Source: Nematopogon swammerdamellus
Taxonomy: Eukaryota; Arthropoda; Insecta; Lepidoptera; Adelidae
Direction of reading: 5' to 3'
DNA length: 64,000 nt
Assembly: GCA_946902875.1 (NCBI GenBank)
Contig: OX336345.1
Location: forward strand, 21,359,395 to 21,423,394
Of this stretch, positions 52,540 to 63,051 are shown piece by piece. Under the pieces are notes generated by a model. The model was given only the letters and a program-made list of their open reading frames with translations, had not been told where the DNA came from and made no database searches. The translations under genes and the position numbers were made by a program. Within the stretch, counting starts at the first letter, position 1; every line of letters starts with the position of its first letter.

Positions 52540-52629
52540 GCGGGTGCTCTCTGGGCGGAACGCGAAGATAAGAGGGTTCCGCGGCTAATATACTGCGGCC
52601 AGACAACGCACGGCCGCGCCGAGACACTG
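52540..52629 (+). other. candidate first exon with consensus donor
   Basis: CpG-rich block ending GAGACACTG|GTGAGT, a near-perfect 5' splice site. An ATG at 52534 gives an open frame of 32 codons to the donor (MEAGALWAEREDKRVPRLIY...), but it lies just upstream of the expected start site, so the exon may be untranslated. No repeat family matches. The downstream exon is unknown; the terminal exon at 63822 is one possibility only. Confidence 0.35.
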
Positions 52630-52991
52630 GTGAGTTATTGTGGGTCGCTGTACTTCCTTTACCTGCGCTAATGCCGCCCCTCCGCGCCGCTATGAACAAA
52701 AACAATGAATTGGGTGATCATTAAGGGTGGCCAGTCATGTTGGCGCGTTGTTGTAATAATATTAAATTTATGAGCAGAATTTGTTAAGAGGTGTGGGAAA
52801 ACGGAAGTGAAATGTTGGTACAAACAATATTATTCTTCTCTAATTATAATAAACTTTTACTTTATATATCAACTAGTAGGACGCATAATGTAGTAGTTTT
52901 TGTTAGACAAAATAATATTTTAGATGAGGAATTTTTAGAAAAGTAATAAAAAAGGGAGGGAGAATTTAAAACTTAGAAAAACTATTTTTTA

Positions 52992-53358
52992 ATTTTTTTT
53001 ATGGAATCTGACACGGTTGGCTACATCACCTACAACGTCCGTGATGTCAGCCCATAACACCGGGTGAACTAGGTGCCATGTCAGTGCCTCCCCCTTTGAT
53101 CGTGCCGGCTACACAGAACTGGTCGGAAAACACAAACTATTTACATAGCCGTTTCTACCGACGTTTCATTCAGTGCGGTGGTACCAACCCGGGCGGGTTA
53201 AACCCTACCACCAAGTAAGATTAGGAGGGAAGGGACCTACAGTTTACGAGGAATCCGAACCTAGGTCAGCCTCCAACGGTCAGCGGTCACCCATCCAAGA
53301 ACTGACCGCACCCAGCGTTGCTTAACATTCAATAGCGACAGTCTGCACCACTGAGCTA
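52992..53358 (-). mobile_element. SINE-A, near full length
   Basis: T run, tail, body, 5S-like stretch (53284-53326) and head to CACCACTGAGCTA, where similarity stops just before the hAT element. Confidence 0.9.
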
Positions 53359-53369
53359 TGTATCTCAAG

Positions 53370-54319
53370 CAGTGGCGGCTGGTGACTTCAGTGACCGGTA
53401 GTGCGCTAAGTACCTATGTACATCCTTAAATACCAAATTTCCCAACACATTCCCAATGTTATTTTAAGATCGCGACTTCCGAATTCTTTAAACGCCTGTG
53501 TTGTATTATGTACGTACCTAGTATGAATATTCTCAAGACACACAAGACAATGAGTTGCAAAAAACAAGAAAATAAATCCAAACAAATTTTTTTATTCATT
53601 TATAGTGTCTTTATGAACACACCCATAGACCGAAACACTGCTGCAGCTTTCAAAAAGAAAACAATAGCAATGTCCCAAAAATACTTAAAAAATGTATAAA
53701 AAAAACATTTGAAAAGTAGGAATTGAACCCGGCATCACCTGATTGTAAAGCCTTACCTTTAACCAACTCTTAGGCAAATATCGGCACCACTTAATTCACA
53801 GTATCACGTGACAGAAAGCATAAAACCTAACCATATCCCATTTTAAATATTCGCGCGCTAACGGGTATGTGACATCACATGACAGCGCGCTGACTCTAGG
53901 TAGACGGACTCGTGCAAAAGGAATCGCTCGCGACGTGTCGCACGCGCGGCTATTCACGATATAGCGTCCTTGTTTGGCGCTCGTGCGCCGCACGCAGAAC
54001 TCCATTTCGGCCCATACTGTTTCTATGACGTATCTTTTGTCTCACGCGCCAGCGGTGTTTTGCCGATCCCCATACATTCAGATGGGAGACCCGCGTGCGT
54101 CTTTCGATTTCGCACGGGGCGCGGGTTTACTCGCAAAAACGTGCTCTGTGATCTATAAAATAAGGTCGAATTCACATTCGTATTTATTTGGAGTACGATC
54201 TTTATGGTTTTAATGTAGGTATGTTGTATTGTAAGATATTATTTATTTTGAGTGAAGTGAAGACTTTTCGTGGTATGGTAGTGCGGCGCACGGGCGCACT
54301 TTAGGACCGGCCGCCAGTG
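53370..54319. mobile_element. non-autonomous hAT element, perfect 8-bp duplication
   Basis: Ends CAGTGGCGGCTGG / CCGGCCGCCAGTG are inverted. ATCTCAAG occurs exactly on both sides (53362-53369, 54320-54327). 950 bp. A CAGTGGCGG end and 8-bp duplication fit hAT. Short open frames (53508-53699 and others) show no transposase motif. A tRNA-like relic lies inside at 53715-53775. Confidence 0.85.
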
Positions 54320-54430
54320 ATCTCAAGTGTGTTTAACCTTTAAAAAATGATTGAAAAATTAATTACCAATTACTAATAGTTTATTGGAATACTTATATAC
54401 TCGTACATACGCCTTCAAACAGTTTATTAC

Positions 54431-54750
54431 GCCGACTCCGTAGAGGCAGCTAAGAGGCGCGTAGAGATGCTACGAGGGGCGTAGAGACGCTACGAGGCGC
54501 GTAGAGACGCTAAGAGGCGCGTAGAGACGCTACGAAGCGCGTAGAGACGCTACGAGACGCGTAGAGACGCTACGAGGCGCGTAGAGACGCTACGAGGCGC
54601 GTAGAGACGCTAAGAGGCGCGTAGAGACGCTACGAAGCGCGTAGAGACGCTACGAGACGCGTAGAGACGCTACGAGGCGCGTAGAGACGCTACGAAGCGC
54701 GTAGAGATGCTACGAGGCGCGTAGAGACGCTACGAGGCGCGTAGAGACGC
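54431..54750. repeat. 20-bp satellite, 15 exact-length units
   Basis: Units start every 20 bp from 54451 to 54731 with no indel; 54431-54450 is a diverged unit. Consensus TACGAGGCGCGTAGAGACGC. Variants (TAAGAGG, TACGAAG, TACGAGA, TACGAGG) recur in order with a 100-bp higher-order step (54511 and 54611). Each unit can form CGTAG / CTACG hairpins. Confidence 0.95.
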
Positions 54751-55270
54751 TAACACATTTTACAGAAATGAACACAATAATAATAGTGTACATGGTGCAA
54801 ATGCGGTCCGCATAAAATCCAAAGAAATAATGATTTTATGATATTGTTTTATTAATATTTTTTAATTGTAATCAAAACAGACGAAGTGCAGAAGTGGTTA
54901 AGGCGGATTTATAATTTAAATATTCTAAAAATGCTTCTAGTCAATTTTTTCAAAATTTTGTATAGTACAAAATTATCACAAGGATTAAACGCTTTTTGGA
55001 AAAGCAAAAACAGTTGCTTCTCATCGCGTCTTACATCAAACGATGTCTCATGTCAAACATAGAAGAACCCACTTGAGATTACACGGCGCACATATTGCAC
55101 ACCCTGTATAACATCGTCTAATGTAAAAGCACTCGCTAGCGTCGCCCTACGGGTAGACCTAGGCAAAAGGCATCAAAGCGGAAACCTAAATCCGGCTAGC
55201 TCGGCTGTGTCGAACGACGGGCGCTTCCACGGAGATGATAGATAGAGAGGAGTTATTAATTTATTAATGT
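54751..55270. other. no gene recognised
   Basis: AT-rich; CACACCCTGTATAAC at 55098 resembles a CAGGGTGTT transposon end. Confidence 0.4.
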
Positions 55271-55274
55271 ATTT

Positions 55275-55815
55275 TAAGGATTCCGTACGGTGACCTATTA
55301 TATTACTAAGCCTACGTCGCCTGTCTGTTCTACGTTTAAAGGAATGTATCTTTTGAACCGTAATAGGTAGCCGGATGAAATTTATTTTTTATTATGACGG
55401 ATATACTAATAAATAATAAATACAAAAAGTAGAAAATTACGGGGGGTTAACATACAAAAAATGTGTTTCAACGTTTTTTGTTTTTGCTTTATCGTAAAAA
55501 CGGTAATCACCTCAAAATTGGTGTGATTATATTGCAAACTCTACTGTAAATCTGAGTCGCGCTAAGGATCCCGAACTGCATGAAAGGAAAAAAAATTTTT
55601 TTTTGTAAATACGTAACACAAATATATTTTGAGGTGGGACGCCCCCCGGCTAGGTGGACAGATGACCTAAAAAAGGTAGCCGGGAGTGGATGGATGAGAA
55701 GAGCGGAGTGGTGACGTGCCTTGGGAGAGGCCTATGTCCAGCAGTGGACCGATACAGGATGATGATGACGGAATCCTCAGTGCGCGAGTCCGACCCGCAC
55801 TTAGCCTGTTTTAGA
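55275..55815 (-). mobile_element. family D repeat, diverged, split by a LINE tail
   Basis: The 3' end is at the left (GGATTCCGTACGGTGACCTA). The head is at the right (CGAGTCCGACCCGCACTTAG at 55786-55805). The RTE-type LINE tail at 55625-55768 sits between. Confidence 0.55.
55631..55768 (+). pseudogene. RTE-type LINE, last ~45 codons
   Basis: The frame reads GRPPARWTDDLKKVAGSGWM, RRAEW, a stop, then RALGEAYVQQWTDTG. This is the characteristic C-terminal end of RTE-clade LINE polyproteins, followed by a GATGATGATGAC microsatellite tail. It is 5'-truncated and carries an internal TGA: a dead-on-arrival copy. Confidence 0.8.
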
Positions 55816-55832
55816 TTCCGGTTTGTGATTAG

Positions 55833-55900
55833 TCCGGATTGGTACAACCGTACTGAATGAAAGGTCGGCCGAAGCGGCTAGCGGATCAACCGTGTCAGTT
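55833..55900 (+). repeat. SINE-A fragment with large internal deletion
   Basis: GGTACAACCGTACTGAATGA and GTCGGCCGAAGCGGCTA joined to CAACCGTGTCAGTTTTGAC. Confidence 0.7.
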
Positions 55901-56136
55901 TTGACACACACAAAAAGAATTCACAGATCTCGTGCATTACACGACCTTCGAGGTACATTGAAAATGAACTAAACAAAATAAAAATAAAGTATTACATTTA
56001 TATATTTGTTATTATTTTTCAAAAACACAAGCAGCTTAAACAATTTAAACTGAAATTTAGACAGAAAAAGAGATAAACTTGACATTATGTCTAACCAAAG
56101 TAACAAATTAATAACACTCAAATATAAAAATATAAT

Positions 56137-56186
56137 ATAGGTTAGGTTAGAAGTTGCGTCGCGGCATCTTCTAACCTAACCTATAT
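56137..56186. repeat. 18-bp hairpin with TTAGG units
   Basis: TATAGGTTAGGTTAGAAG and its exact complement flank a 15-bp loop. Confidence 0.8.
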
Positions 56187-56470
56187 TCCTATGGCTTCCT
56201 TCCGGCTATATCATCAGGACCCTGGAAATCATATATGACTAGAGTACTTGCGAAGACAAATCTAACGAGCCCAAACATGGTGGATTTATCATGTGTAGTT
56301 TAGGAGTTCCTATGGCTTCCTTCCGGCTCCATCATCAGGACCCTGGAAATAACATATGACTAGATTACTTGCGAAGACAAATCCAATGAGCCCAAACACG
56401 GTGGATTTACCATGTGTAGTTTAGGAGTTCCTATGGCTTCCTTCCGGCTCCATCATCAGAACCCAACTAA
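56184..56470. repeat. 121-bp tandem repeat, about 2.3 copies
   Basis: CCTATGGCTTCCTTCCGGCT occurs at 56188, 56309 and 56430. Copies differ by a few bases. No frame persists. Confidence 0.9.
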
Positions 56471-57042
56471 CAAACTAACAAAGTCACCCGAGGATCTGCA
56501 GAGCCGTGATTAGATTTTTCACAATTTATTTCATACATTCGGATATTCCTCCTCGCTCTCTACGCTGTTGCACTTCCAAAAGTCGATTTCTTACTATCAG
56601 CGAAAATGGGAAAAATTTGAGGGACCACCTACAGCACGAACCATCATCGATAGACGAATGCTTTTTATTTTTATAAATTATCAAAAATTTAAAAATTATG
56701 GCAATATACCATTCTATGTGCATAAACACATCTCATTTAATAGTATTATAAATAACTCCATCACAACTGCACATTCCCATTTGAGTGAACTCACAAAACT
56801 CTAAAACAACGCTCACTAAAAAATTTATAACTTATTTATTTTAATTTTTTTTTTTAAATTAAAAAAAAGATCTCCACATATCGAGTCAACTTAGTAGATA
56901 AAAATATAAAACTTATAAATTTTTAATAATAAGTTTGTCAAAAAGTGCCCTTTCTAAACCCCATAAAAAGGGCCCTTTTTAGCATTTTTTTTCGATTTTT
57001 CCAAAAACTATAGAACTTACTTTTTATGTAACCCTTATCAAT
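56471..57042. other. no gene recognised
   Basis: AT-rich sequence; a 78-codon plus frame from 56568 has no recognisable domain and overlaps a minus frame. Confidence 0.4.
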
Positions 57043-57084
57043 ATGATTAGGGTGTCAATACGCACCTTTTGACACCCTAATCAT
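57043..57084. repeat. 16-bp perfect hairpin
   Basis: ATGATTAGGGTGTCAA and its exact complement with a 10-bp loop. Confidence 0.85.
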
Positions 57085-57204
57085 TTACGTAGCTTCAACA
57101 CTCACGACACCAGGGCAATGTCGCACTTTCGCTGGAAATGGGGCCTATACAGAAGCGATCGAATAAACATTTTCAATGTTAAAAGGTGAACACAGACAAT
57201 AAAA

Positions 57205-57455
57205 CAGAGCGAGTCGAATCTGGATACATGCATACTGGGTTAACTAACTGGGGGCATATTAATCGAAGTGGGCGTGGCATTGCACCAGTCGCGTTCGTAG
57301 AGTAGTCGCGACCCAGCGCACGTCGAATTAAATGTTACCTGATTGGTGGACTAGGTAGTCGCGCTTCCCTCCGCTACTCCGCGCACTGGCGACACATGTT
57401 TTTCTAGAAATGAGAGCCAGCAACGACTCCTCTCCACCTACCTTCTCCTTGTGCG
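57205..57455. mobile_element. family M element, copy 2
   Basis: AACTAACTGGGGGCATA, AGTGGGCGTGGCATTGCA, GTCGCGACCCAGCGCACG and the right end AACGACTCCTCTCCACC, collinear with 46635-48055 after its SINEs are discounted. Confidence 0.6.
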
Positions 57456-57649
57456 TTGCGAAGGGCGCGGGCGCTGGGCCGGCAATAATGCGCCCTTACC
57501 CTTTACTGGGGTTCCTTACCAACTAACCAACAGTGCCATTTGCCTTTGCTCGCATGACTGTAACACGTTATAATAAGCGAAATATGCATGAGTTTCCTTG
57601 TTGAAAAACTCTCAAACAAGTACGTGCAAAGATATTTTCCCCGCACCTA

Positions 57650-57909
57650 CATCGTAAGGCGACTAAGGGATATTACTCCCTTCTTATATTACTAGGTGCT
57701 AGGGTTCAACCCGCCCAGGTTGGTACCACCGTACTGAATGAAAGGTCGGTCGAAACGGCTATGTAAATAGTTTGTGTTTTCCGTCCAGTTCAGTGTAGCC
57801 GGCACGACCGAAGGGAAGCACTGGCGTGGCACCAAGTTCACCCGGTGTTATGGGCTGACATCAAGGATGTTGTAAGTGATGTAGCCAACCGTGTCAGTTT
57901 CCACAAAAA
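57650..57909 (+). mobile_element. chimeric SINE: short C head plus SINE-A body
   Basis: ATCGTAAGGCGACTAAGGGA, the junction TATTACTCCCTTCTTATA, then SINE-A body and tail to GTCAGTTTCCACAAAAAA. Confidence 0.8.
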
Positions 57910-58071
57910 ATAATAATGTTGATAAAAATTACGTATCATAGTTTGACAAAGACTGTTTACACCTGATTCACTTAATTAATAAGTCTTTGTAGTCAGAACT
58001 CTCACCAAAATTGTTAATCTTGCTCTCAGGCTGTGTTTTCGATAGACGGTATGTTGACATGATGACTGCGG

Positions 58072-58255
58072 TGTTATTATATGTGGCCAGTTACTAAAGT
58101 ACTTGTAATAATATTTATAGAAAAAATACCCTGCGAAGTTTATTATCGGTTCATCTTCGTGCTTGTAATCGAACCAGATAGAACAAATTGTGACAAGTTC
58201 GAGTGCAGTCTAACTACCATAAGAACGATCAATAGACAATACAATACAATATATT
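58072..58255 (+). repeat. family F repeat, copy 3
   Basis: GGTGTTATTATATGTGGCC ... ATTGTGACAAGTTCGAGTGC ... AAGAACGATCAATAGACAAT. Confidence 0.7.
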
Positions 58256-58342
58256 CCCACTGTATTTGGCTATAGGAGTGTCTCGGTCGATATGGTAGAG
58301 GGTTCAGTGAGGTCGGCGGAAGCAGTAGGTCGGAGCGAGTTA

Positions 58343-59196
58343 GGGCTCCGCACACGACCGATTGAGTCACCAACTAAACAGTTTAGTTGAGTTGGTCGGC
58401 CGATTTCTCTCCAACCCAACTGTTTAGTTGTTTACGAACGATCGTTGAGTCGTTCTTTCTGCATAGTGCACGTAGGTTGGAGCTTGATTAAAAAGTCGTC
58501 GGCCGATAAAAAAGTTGGCCGCCGCCGTAGGCGTTGGTTGTACAACTTGTTTAGTTGTACAAATGTTCTATCTCACGAAGTCCGTTTGGCTCTGGTTGTA
58601 GTAGTGACGTGTACTGATAGCGCGCTTGTGTGTGTGTTGTGTGCATGGACCGCGTCGCAATCGTGACTGAGCGCTCTCGAGGTCACGCACACTCAAACAA
58701 TGTGCATGTGCACGCCTGACAACATTCATAGCCAAACGGACTTCGTGAGATAAAATATCTGTATCAACATTTTAATTGAATTGCGGAGAGTCGGTGCCAA
58801 TTGAACAGTTGGGTTGGCGTCGTGTAGCTACTCCCACACACACTCACCCTCACACACACACACACACACACCCTTCCTCACCCTCACACACACACTATAA
58901 TATGTTGAATGTCATTGTTGTTTGTTTGTGTTTTTAGTCTGGTCCTTGGAAAGGGGAGCCCCTGAAAATCAGCTTTGCTATCTCGGATATTGAGTCAGCT
59001 GAGTGGGCTCTCTTTTCGTCACATGTTTTATATGTTTATTTGTGTATGTAATTATTTGAATTATTGTGTGACGGAAAAATAAATCATTTCATTTCATTTA
59101 ATTTCACTCTCGTTATTTTGACACGCATTTTGGAAGTTTTTTTTTATTACGACTCAACAGTTTAGTTTGATATGAATCGGTCGTATGCCCGAGCCC
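58343..59196. mobile_element. PIF/Harbinger-like non-autonomous element, TTA duplication
   Basis: Ends GGGCTCCGCACACGACCGATT-like and AATCGGTCGTATGCCCGAGCCC-like are inverted; TTA flanks both (58340-58342, 59197-59199). GGGC-type ends with a TTA duplication fit PIF/Harbinger. Contains AACTAAACAGTTTAGTTG palindromes, a nested MITE and an AC-rich microsatellite (58835-58890). No transposase. Confidence 0.75.
58571..58750. mobile_element. nested 180-bp MITE with identical 21-bp ends
   Basis: TCTCACGAAGTCCGTTTGGC at the left is exactly mirrored at the right; TA flanks both sides (58569-58570, 58751-58752). Identical ends suggest a recent insertion. Confidence 0.85.
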
Positions 59197-59378
59197 TTAC
59201 AAGTTCCCAACGAGTCGGCGACACATCCCCACCACCCCTTCCCCCGTCCAAGGCCTTCTCCCACCTCCCACCTTACGCTGTCCTGAGCTAATCTGACTCT
59301 GGCTTTCCACTCTCGAGCTCGGCTCGGCGTGGACCTCGGCCAAAAGATGAGCACTGTGGTCGCTTGCTAGACTTATAG

Positions 59379-59739
59379 TTTTTTTTATGTAAACCGATAT
59401 GGGTGGCTGAGTCGGAAGGGACAAAGCTCATGCTACGACCAGCCAATACCGCCTCCGAGAAGGTAGGTGCCATACCTGAGACTTCCATGGATTGCTGACT
59501 ATACTGAACTAGAGAAAAACACAACCGAGGCTGCTATGCCGCCATCTTACATCCAGTACGGTAGTACCAACCCAGACGGCTACAATTTGAGCCTACCAAG
59601 TAAGGGGCAAAGGAAGGGACCTACAGTTTTACACCGGTTCCGAACGGTGAAGCAGCAGGTGTGTCATTGGTACACGCCGACCGGATTCGAACCTCGCACC
59701 TCTCGCATGAGAAGCCGATGCCACTCGGCCACCCGCCGC
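59379..59739 (-). mobile_element. SINE-B, full length with internal deletion
   Basis: T run, AACCGATATGGGTGGCTGAG, body, then head CTCGGCCACCCGCCGC. The stretch after box B containing TTTTTTCGTCAGAAAAAAC is missing. Confidence 0.85.
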
Positions 59740-59751
59740 TTAGTTTACTAG

Positions 59752-59780
59752 CTTTTGCACGCGGCTCCGCTCACGGCATT
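59752..59780 (-). repeat. Helitron-like 3' end fragment
   Basis: ACTAGCTTTTGCACGCGGCT, the mirror of the family's CTAG-T end. Confidence 0.5.
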
Positions 59781-59807
59781 GTAGATCATGCTTATGAGTT
59801 AGGTACT

Positions 59808-59998
59808 ATATTCCCTTGCCTCTTATTAGCCGACAGGGTTGGCACCACCGTCTGAACTTAATATTGCCGCATAGCAGCCACGGCTAATCCAGTATAGCCA
59901 GTATTCCAAGGAGAAGCCTCCGGTATGGCTGATATTGGCTGGTAGAGCATGTACCTTGGGGCCTCTGACTCAGCTACGTATACCGGATTACATAGAAA
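59808..59998 (+). mobile_element. SINE-B 3' half
   Basis: TTCCCTTGCCTCTTATTAGC ... CGCATAGCAGCCACGG ... TATACCGGATTACATAGAAA. Confidence 0.8.
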
Positions 59999-60119
59999 AA
60001 TATGCTACATGTATGCTATCATGAACTTTTATAAAACCCACTAAAACCTGCATTTCGACCGTACTTACTTACTTACATCACCTGTCCAGTTGACATACAT
60101 TTATGTATATAGCGTGTGG

Positions 60120-60265
60120 TATGTATCCTATTACTTAAATTGAACTAAACCTGTATATAGATATCGTTTCTCGGAAACGACTAACGATTTGGATGAAAAT
60201 TTTGTATTTAAATTATACTTTTTTTTCAAGTTTATCTAGATAGGTGTGGACGCCGAGCGAAGCTC
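60120..60265 (+). repeat. interspersed repeat fragment
   Basis: TCTCGGAAACGACTAACGAT, AGTTTATCTAGATAGG and CGCCGAGCGAAGCTCG are phrases of common lepidopteran short repeats. No second copy here. Confidence 0.35.
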
Positions 60266-60427
60266 GATCGCCCGGGTACTGTATGTAGAGAGAAGAAGAG
60301 ATGTAGGTAACGCCCCTTGTTTTGTGCTGCATTCCCATACCCCTATTCGTTTCTGTACATTCCAAAGGTCTGTTTGTAAAGAATACCCCATGAAATTAAA
60401 CCCATATTTTGCGTTTTATGTCTTTAA

Positions 60428-60615
60428 CTAGCTGTGCCTGCGACTCCGCCCGCTCTCATATTTGACTTCTCTGCTAACCTCGTAAGCCATTTAGCGTGAT
60501 AATAAGTAGCCTATAGTTGATGGGAAGAATCAAGCTATCCGTAATTTTTTTTTTATTAAAATAGCTTCAGTGGTTCTCGAGTTATAAGCGGACAGACAGA
60601 CAGACAGACAGACAG
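60428..60615 (+). repeat. interspersed repeat with (GACA)n
   Basis: ACTAGCTGTGCCTGCGACTC start, TAAGTAGCCTATAGTTGATG, then AGACAGACAGACAGACAGAC at 60595-60614. Layout resembles short RTE-dependent repeats. Confidence 0.5.
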
Positions 60616-61444
60616 AAAGCAGACGTTGAATTTTATTAAGAGCGTTCCGTGCAAGATGACGTGATCGTGATGATGATTTTATATTGCTCAGTTTATGCAC
60701 AATCATAATAACGAATTTCGATGGCCACCGTAATCCGTTATTATGTTTATGGATAATCAGAGCGATACAAAACTGTTTCCAGTATCTTAGAATATCATAA
60801 TCAAAATCAACTACAGCTTCATGCTTGTTTTTTCCAGTTATAGCTTTGTTTAAGAGATATATATTATTTACTTGAGTGGCAGCACCGTCGCCGAAGGATG
60901 ATGGGCATTAAAGTATTTTTTTTTGGTTTGACTTGATATTAATTCACACACAAAAACCAATGAAATGCGGACAAGTCGAACGAACCTATGCGTTGGTCGA
61001 ATGTGTTGGTCGCTTTGGCGAATGTGCTCGTTTCCATGCTCGCGTTTGCGTTCGCTAGTGACCGCGGTCGATCGGCGAGAGTGGAAACCCATCATTACAA
61101 GTTTGTCCTCGCTCGCCCGACAGTGACGCCCGGCGATGGAGTCGACGTGTTAAATATTCAGTAATTGAAAGGTAGGAGTATGTAGGTTAAGATACGAACA
61201 CGTGTAAGAGCCAAGCGGAATTTGCGAGTCACGAGCGTGACGAAGATGACTGTGAATTTTTTACGTGTTCGTTCTTTCACAATTTATTATGTAAACGAAA
61301 CGCTAGAGAAGTAAAAAGCGAGTCGTCAAGTGCGAGCCCAACTCGCGTGGAGATTCCGTTTTGTATGAATGAGAACTTTAAGACTTTGGATTTTCGTTTA
61401 GGTTTTCCTGTAAATTATAAGAGAGACTTTAAATTATTTTGTCA
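60616..61444. other. no gene; family D head fragment at 61322-61352
   Basis: GTCAAGTGCGAGCCCAACTCG near 61327 matches the D start. The remainder, including a GC-rich patch at 61000-61130, is unassigned. Confidence 0.4.
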
Positions 61445-61770
61445 GACTGTTGTTAAGCAACCTTGAGCGCGGTCAGTACTTTGATGAGTGACCGCTCGAC
61501 CATTGCAGGCTGACCGTGGTTCGGATTCCACGTAAACTGTAGGTCCCTTCCCTTCTTACCTTACTAGGTGGTAGAGTTTATCCCGCCCGGGTTGAACGAA
61601 ACGTCAGTCGAAACGGCTATTCAAATAGTTCGTGTTTTCCGTCCAGTTCAGTGTAGCCGACATGAAATGAAGGAAAGCACTGACATGGCACCTATTTTAC
61701 CCGGTGTTATGGGCTGACATCACGGATGTTGTAGGTGATGTAGCCAACCGTCCCAGTTTTCATCAAAAAC
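61445..61770 (+). mobile_element. SINE-A, truncated at the start of the 5S-like module
   Basis: Begins GACTGTTGTTAAGCAACC (5S-like stretch to about 61497), then box-B-like GGTTCGGATTCC, body and tail CCAGTTTTCATCAAAAA. The tRNA box A is absent. Confidence 0.9.
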
Positions 61771-61974
61771 CCTTTTTTTCAAAATTTTACTCTCAGTAGT
61801 GATTGCTCGATTTTCATTGATACGTCACATCAAGCACTTGAATTTTTTTTTTAACTTGATCCCAAAATTCGAACTTCCTTCATTTACTTAAGCTATGTGC
61901 CTGTGATTGGGTCACCAAACTCTGTATACGAGTATGCACCAACAACTTCTTTCAAGCAGTAGATTCGGAGAAAA

Positions 61975-62073
61975 TAAGCTGGGGCATTCGGACAGACAGA
62001 CAGACAGACACGAAAGTGATCCTATAAGGGTTCCGTCCGTTAATTCCTCTTTTGAGGTACGGAACCCTAAAAA
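61975..62073 (+). repeat. family D 3' end
   Basis: (GACA)n at 61991-62010, AAGGGTTCCGTCCG and GGTACGGAACCCTAAAAA. Confidence 0.7.
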
Positions 62074-62493
62074 TGGCATGTTTCATGTTACTCTCTATCC
62101 GCTCCGACTTCACAATCTGCAACTACAATGTGGCTGCCAGTTAACTCTTGTGAAATATATATGAGAAACATAATTTTAACTGACAAATAAAGAAAACAAA
62201 GTTTTCCGGAAGACAAGAGATAAAAAAAGTATTAATGAAACAACCGAAAGAAGATGATGGATTACTTCGCAGCAGTTCAGGAAATTGCTACACGAAAATA
62301 CAAGACAGACGCAAGATGTGGTAACGTTGTTCAGCGCCTGTCTCCCGGCACGCCGCGCGCTGACCCGCCCCTACTACCTCCGCCGCCCTTCGCCCCTAGC
62401 CTGGTCAGAAGCCTCTAAGGCCCTAGACAGAGCGACGCTGGCGATAGTTGAGCGCTGACGTACCTAGTCGGTCGCGTACACCTAGCGACACAC
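62074..62493. other. no gene recognised
   Basis: Includes a GC-rich patch (62340-62450) whose reverse complement shares GCGTCGCTCTGT with 63686-63697. Confidence 0.35.
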
Positions 62494-62612
62494 TGTTATT
62501 ATTTATTGTTTATCGTTTATAGTTTATCATTTATTGTTTATTGTTTATGGCTTATTGTTTATCGTTTATCGTTTATCGTTTATAGTTTATCGTTTATTGT
62601 TTATTGTTTGTT
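62494..62612. repeat. 7-bp minisatellite (GTTTATC/GTTTATT)
   Basis: About 16 imperfect units such as GTTTATCGTTTATCGTTTAT. It abuts the poly-T end of a SINE-A copy. Confidence 0.9.
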
Positions 62613-62613
62613 G

Positions 62614-62726
62614 TTGTTTTTTTTATGGAAACTGACACGGTTGGCTACATCACCTACAACGTCCGTGATGTCAGCCCATAACACCGGGTGAACTTGGTGC
62701 CACGTCGGTGCTTACCTTCGGTCGTC
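62614..62726 (-). mobile_element. SINE-A tail fragment
   Basis: T run and TATGGAAACTGACACGGTTG to TTACCTTCGGTCGT. Confidence 0.85.
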
Positions 62727-62754
62727 ATTATTGTTTATGTGAAATAATGGTACG

Positions 62755-62840
62755 GTTGCGGGCTTACTTACTTTCTTCTTTCTAAATACGAATTCTATTT
62801 TTCCCGCGTACGAAGCCGAGGGAAAAAGCTCGTTTATATA
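62755..62840 (+). repeat. degenerate Helitron-like 3' end
   Basis: GCGGGCTTACTTACTTTCTT, AAATACGAATTC, CGCGTACGAAGCCGAGGG and AAAAAGCTCGTTT: the family's end with the CTAG mutated. Confidence 0.55.
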
Positions 62841-63051
62841 AAGTATCAATATGTCAATGGGTTAGTTAAATTTAGTGACAAATCGTACTTAGTCAAGCGT
62901 TAACTAATTATGCAGTCAGTTAAGTAGTATATACACATAGGAATGCCATTGTGATAACACGCTGCCAATTGGAGCAGGCCAGTCTCCACAAACAGCACCC
63001 GTTCATGAGCATCACGCCAGGGTTAGCCATGTAGAGTTGCGTATTTCGATA

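Noticed and set aside
53707..53785. Possible tRNA gene on the minus strand
   Set aside because: Box-A-like and box-B-like stretches exist, but the anticodon arm and acceptor stem do not pair. It lies inside a hAT element, so I treat it as a relic.
54431..54750. CRISPR-like array of direct repeats
   Set aside because: Units are contiguous without spacers and the genome is eukaryotic; it is a satellite.
56137..56186. Telomeric TTAGG repeat
   Set aside because: Only two to three TTAGG units in each arm of a short hairpin; far too few to be telomeric sequence.
56568..56804. 78-codon plus-strand frame
   Set aside because: Overlaps a minus-strand frame, AT-rich, no recognisable family.
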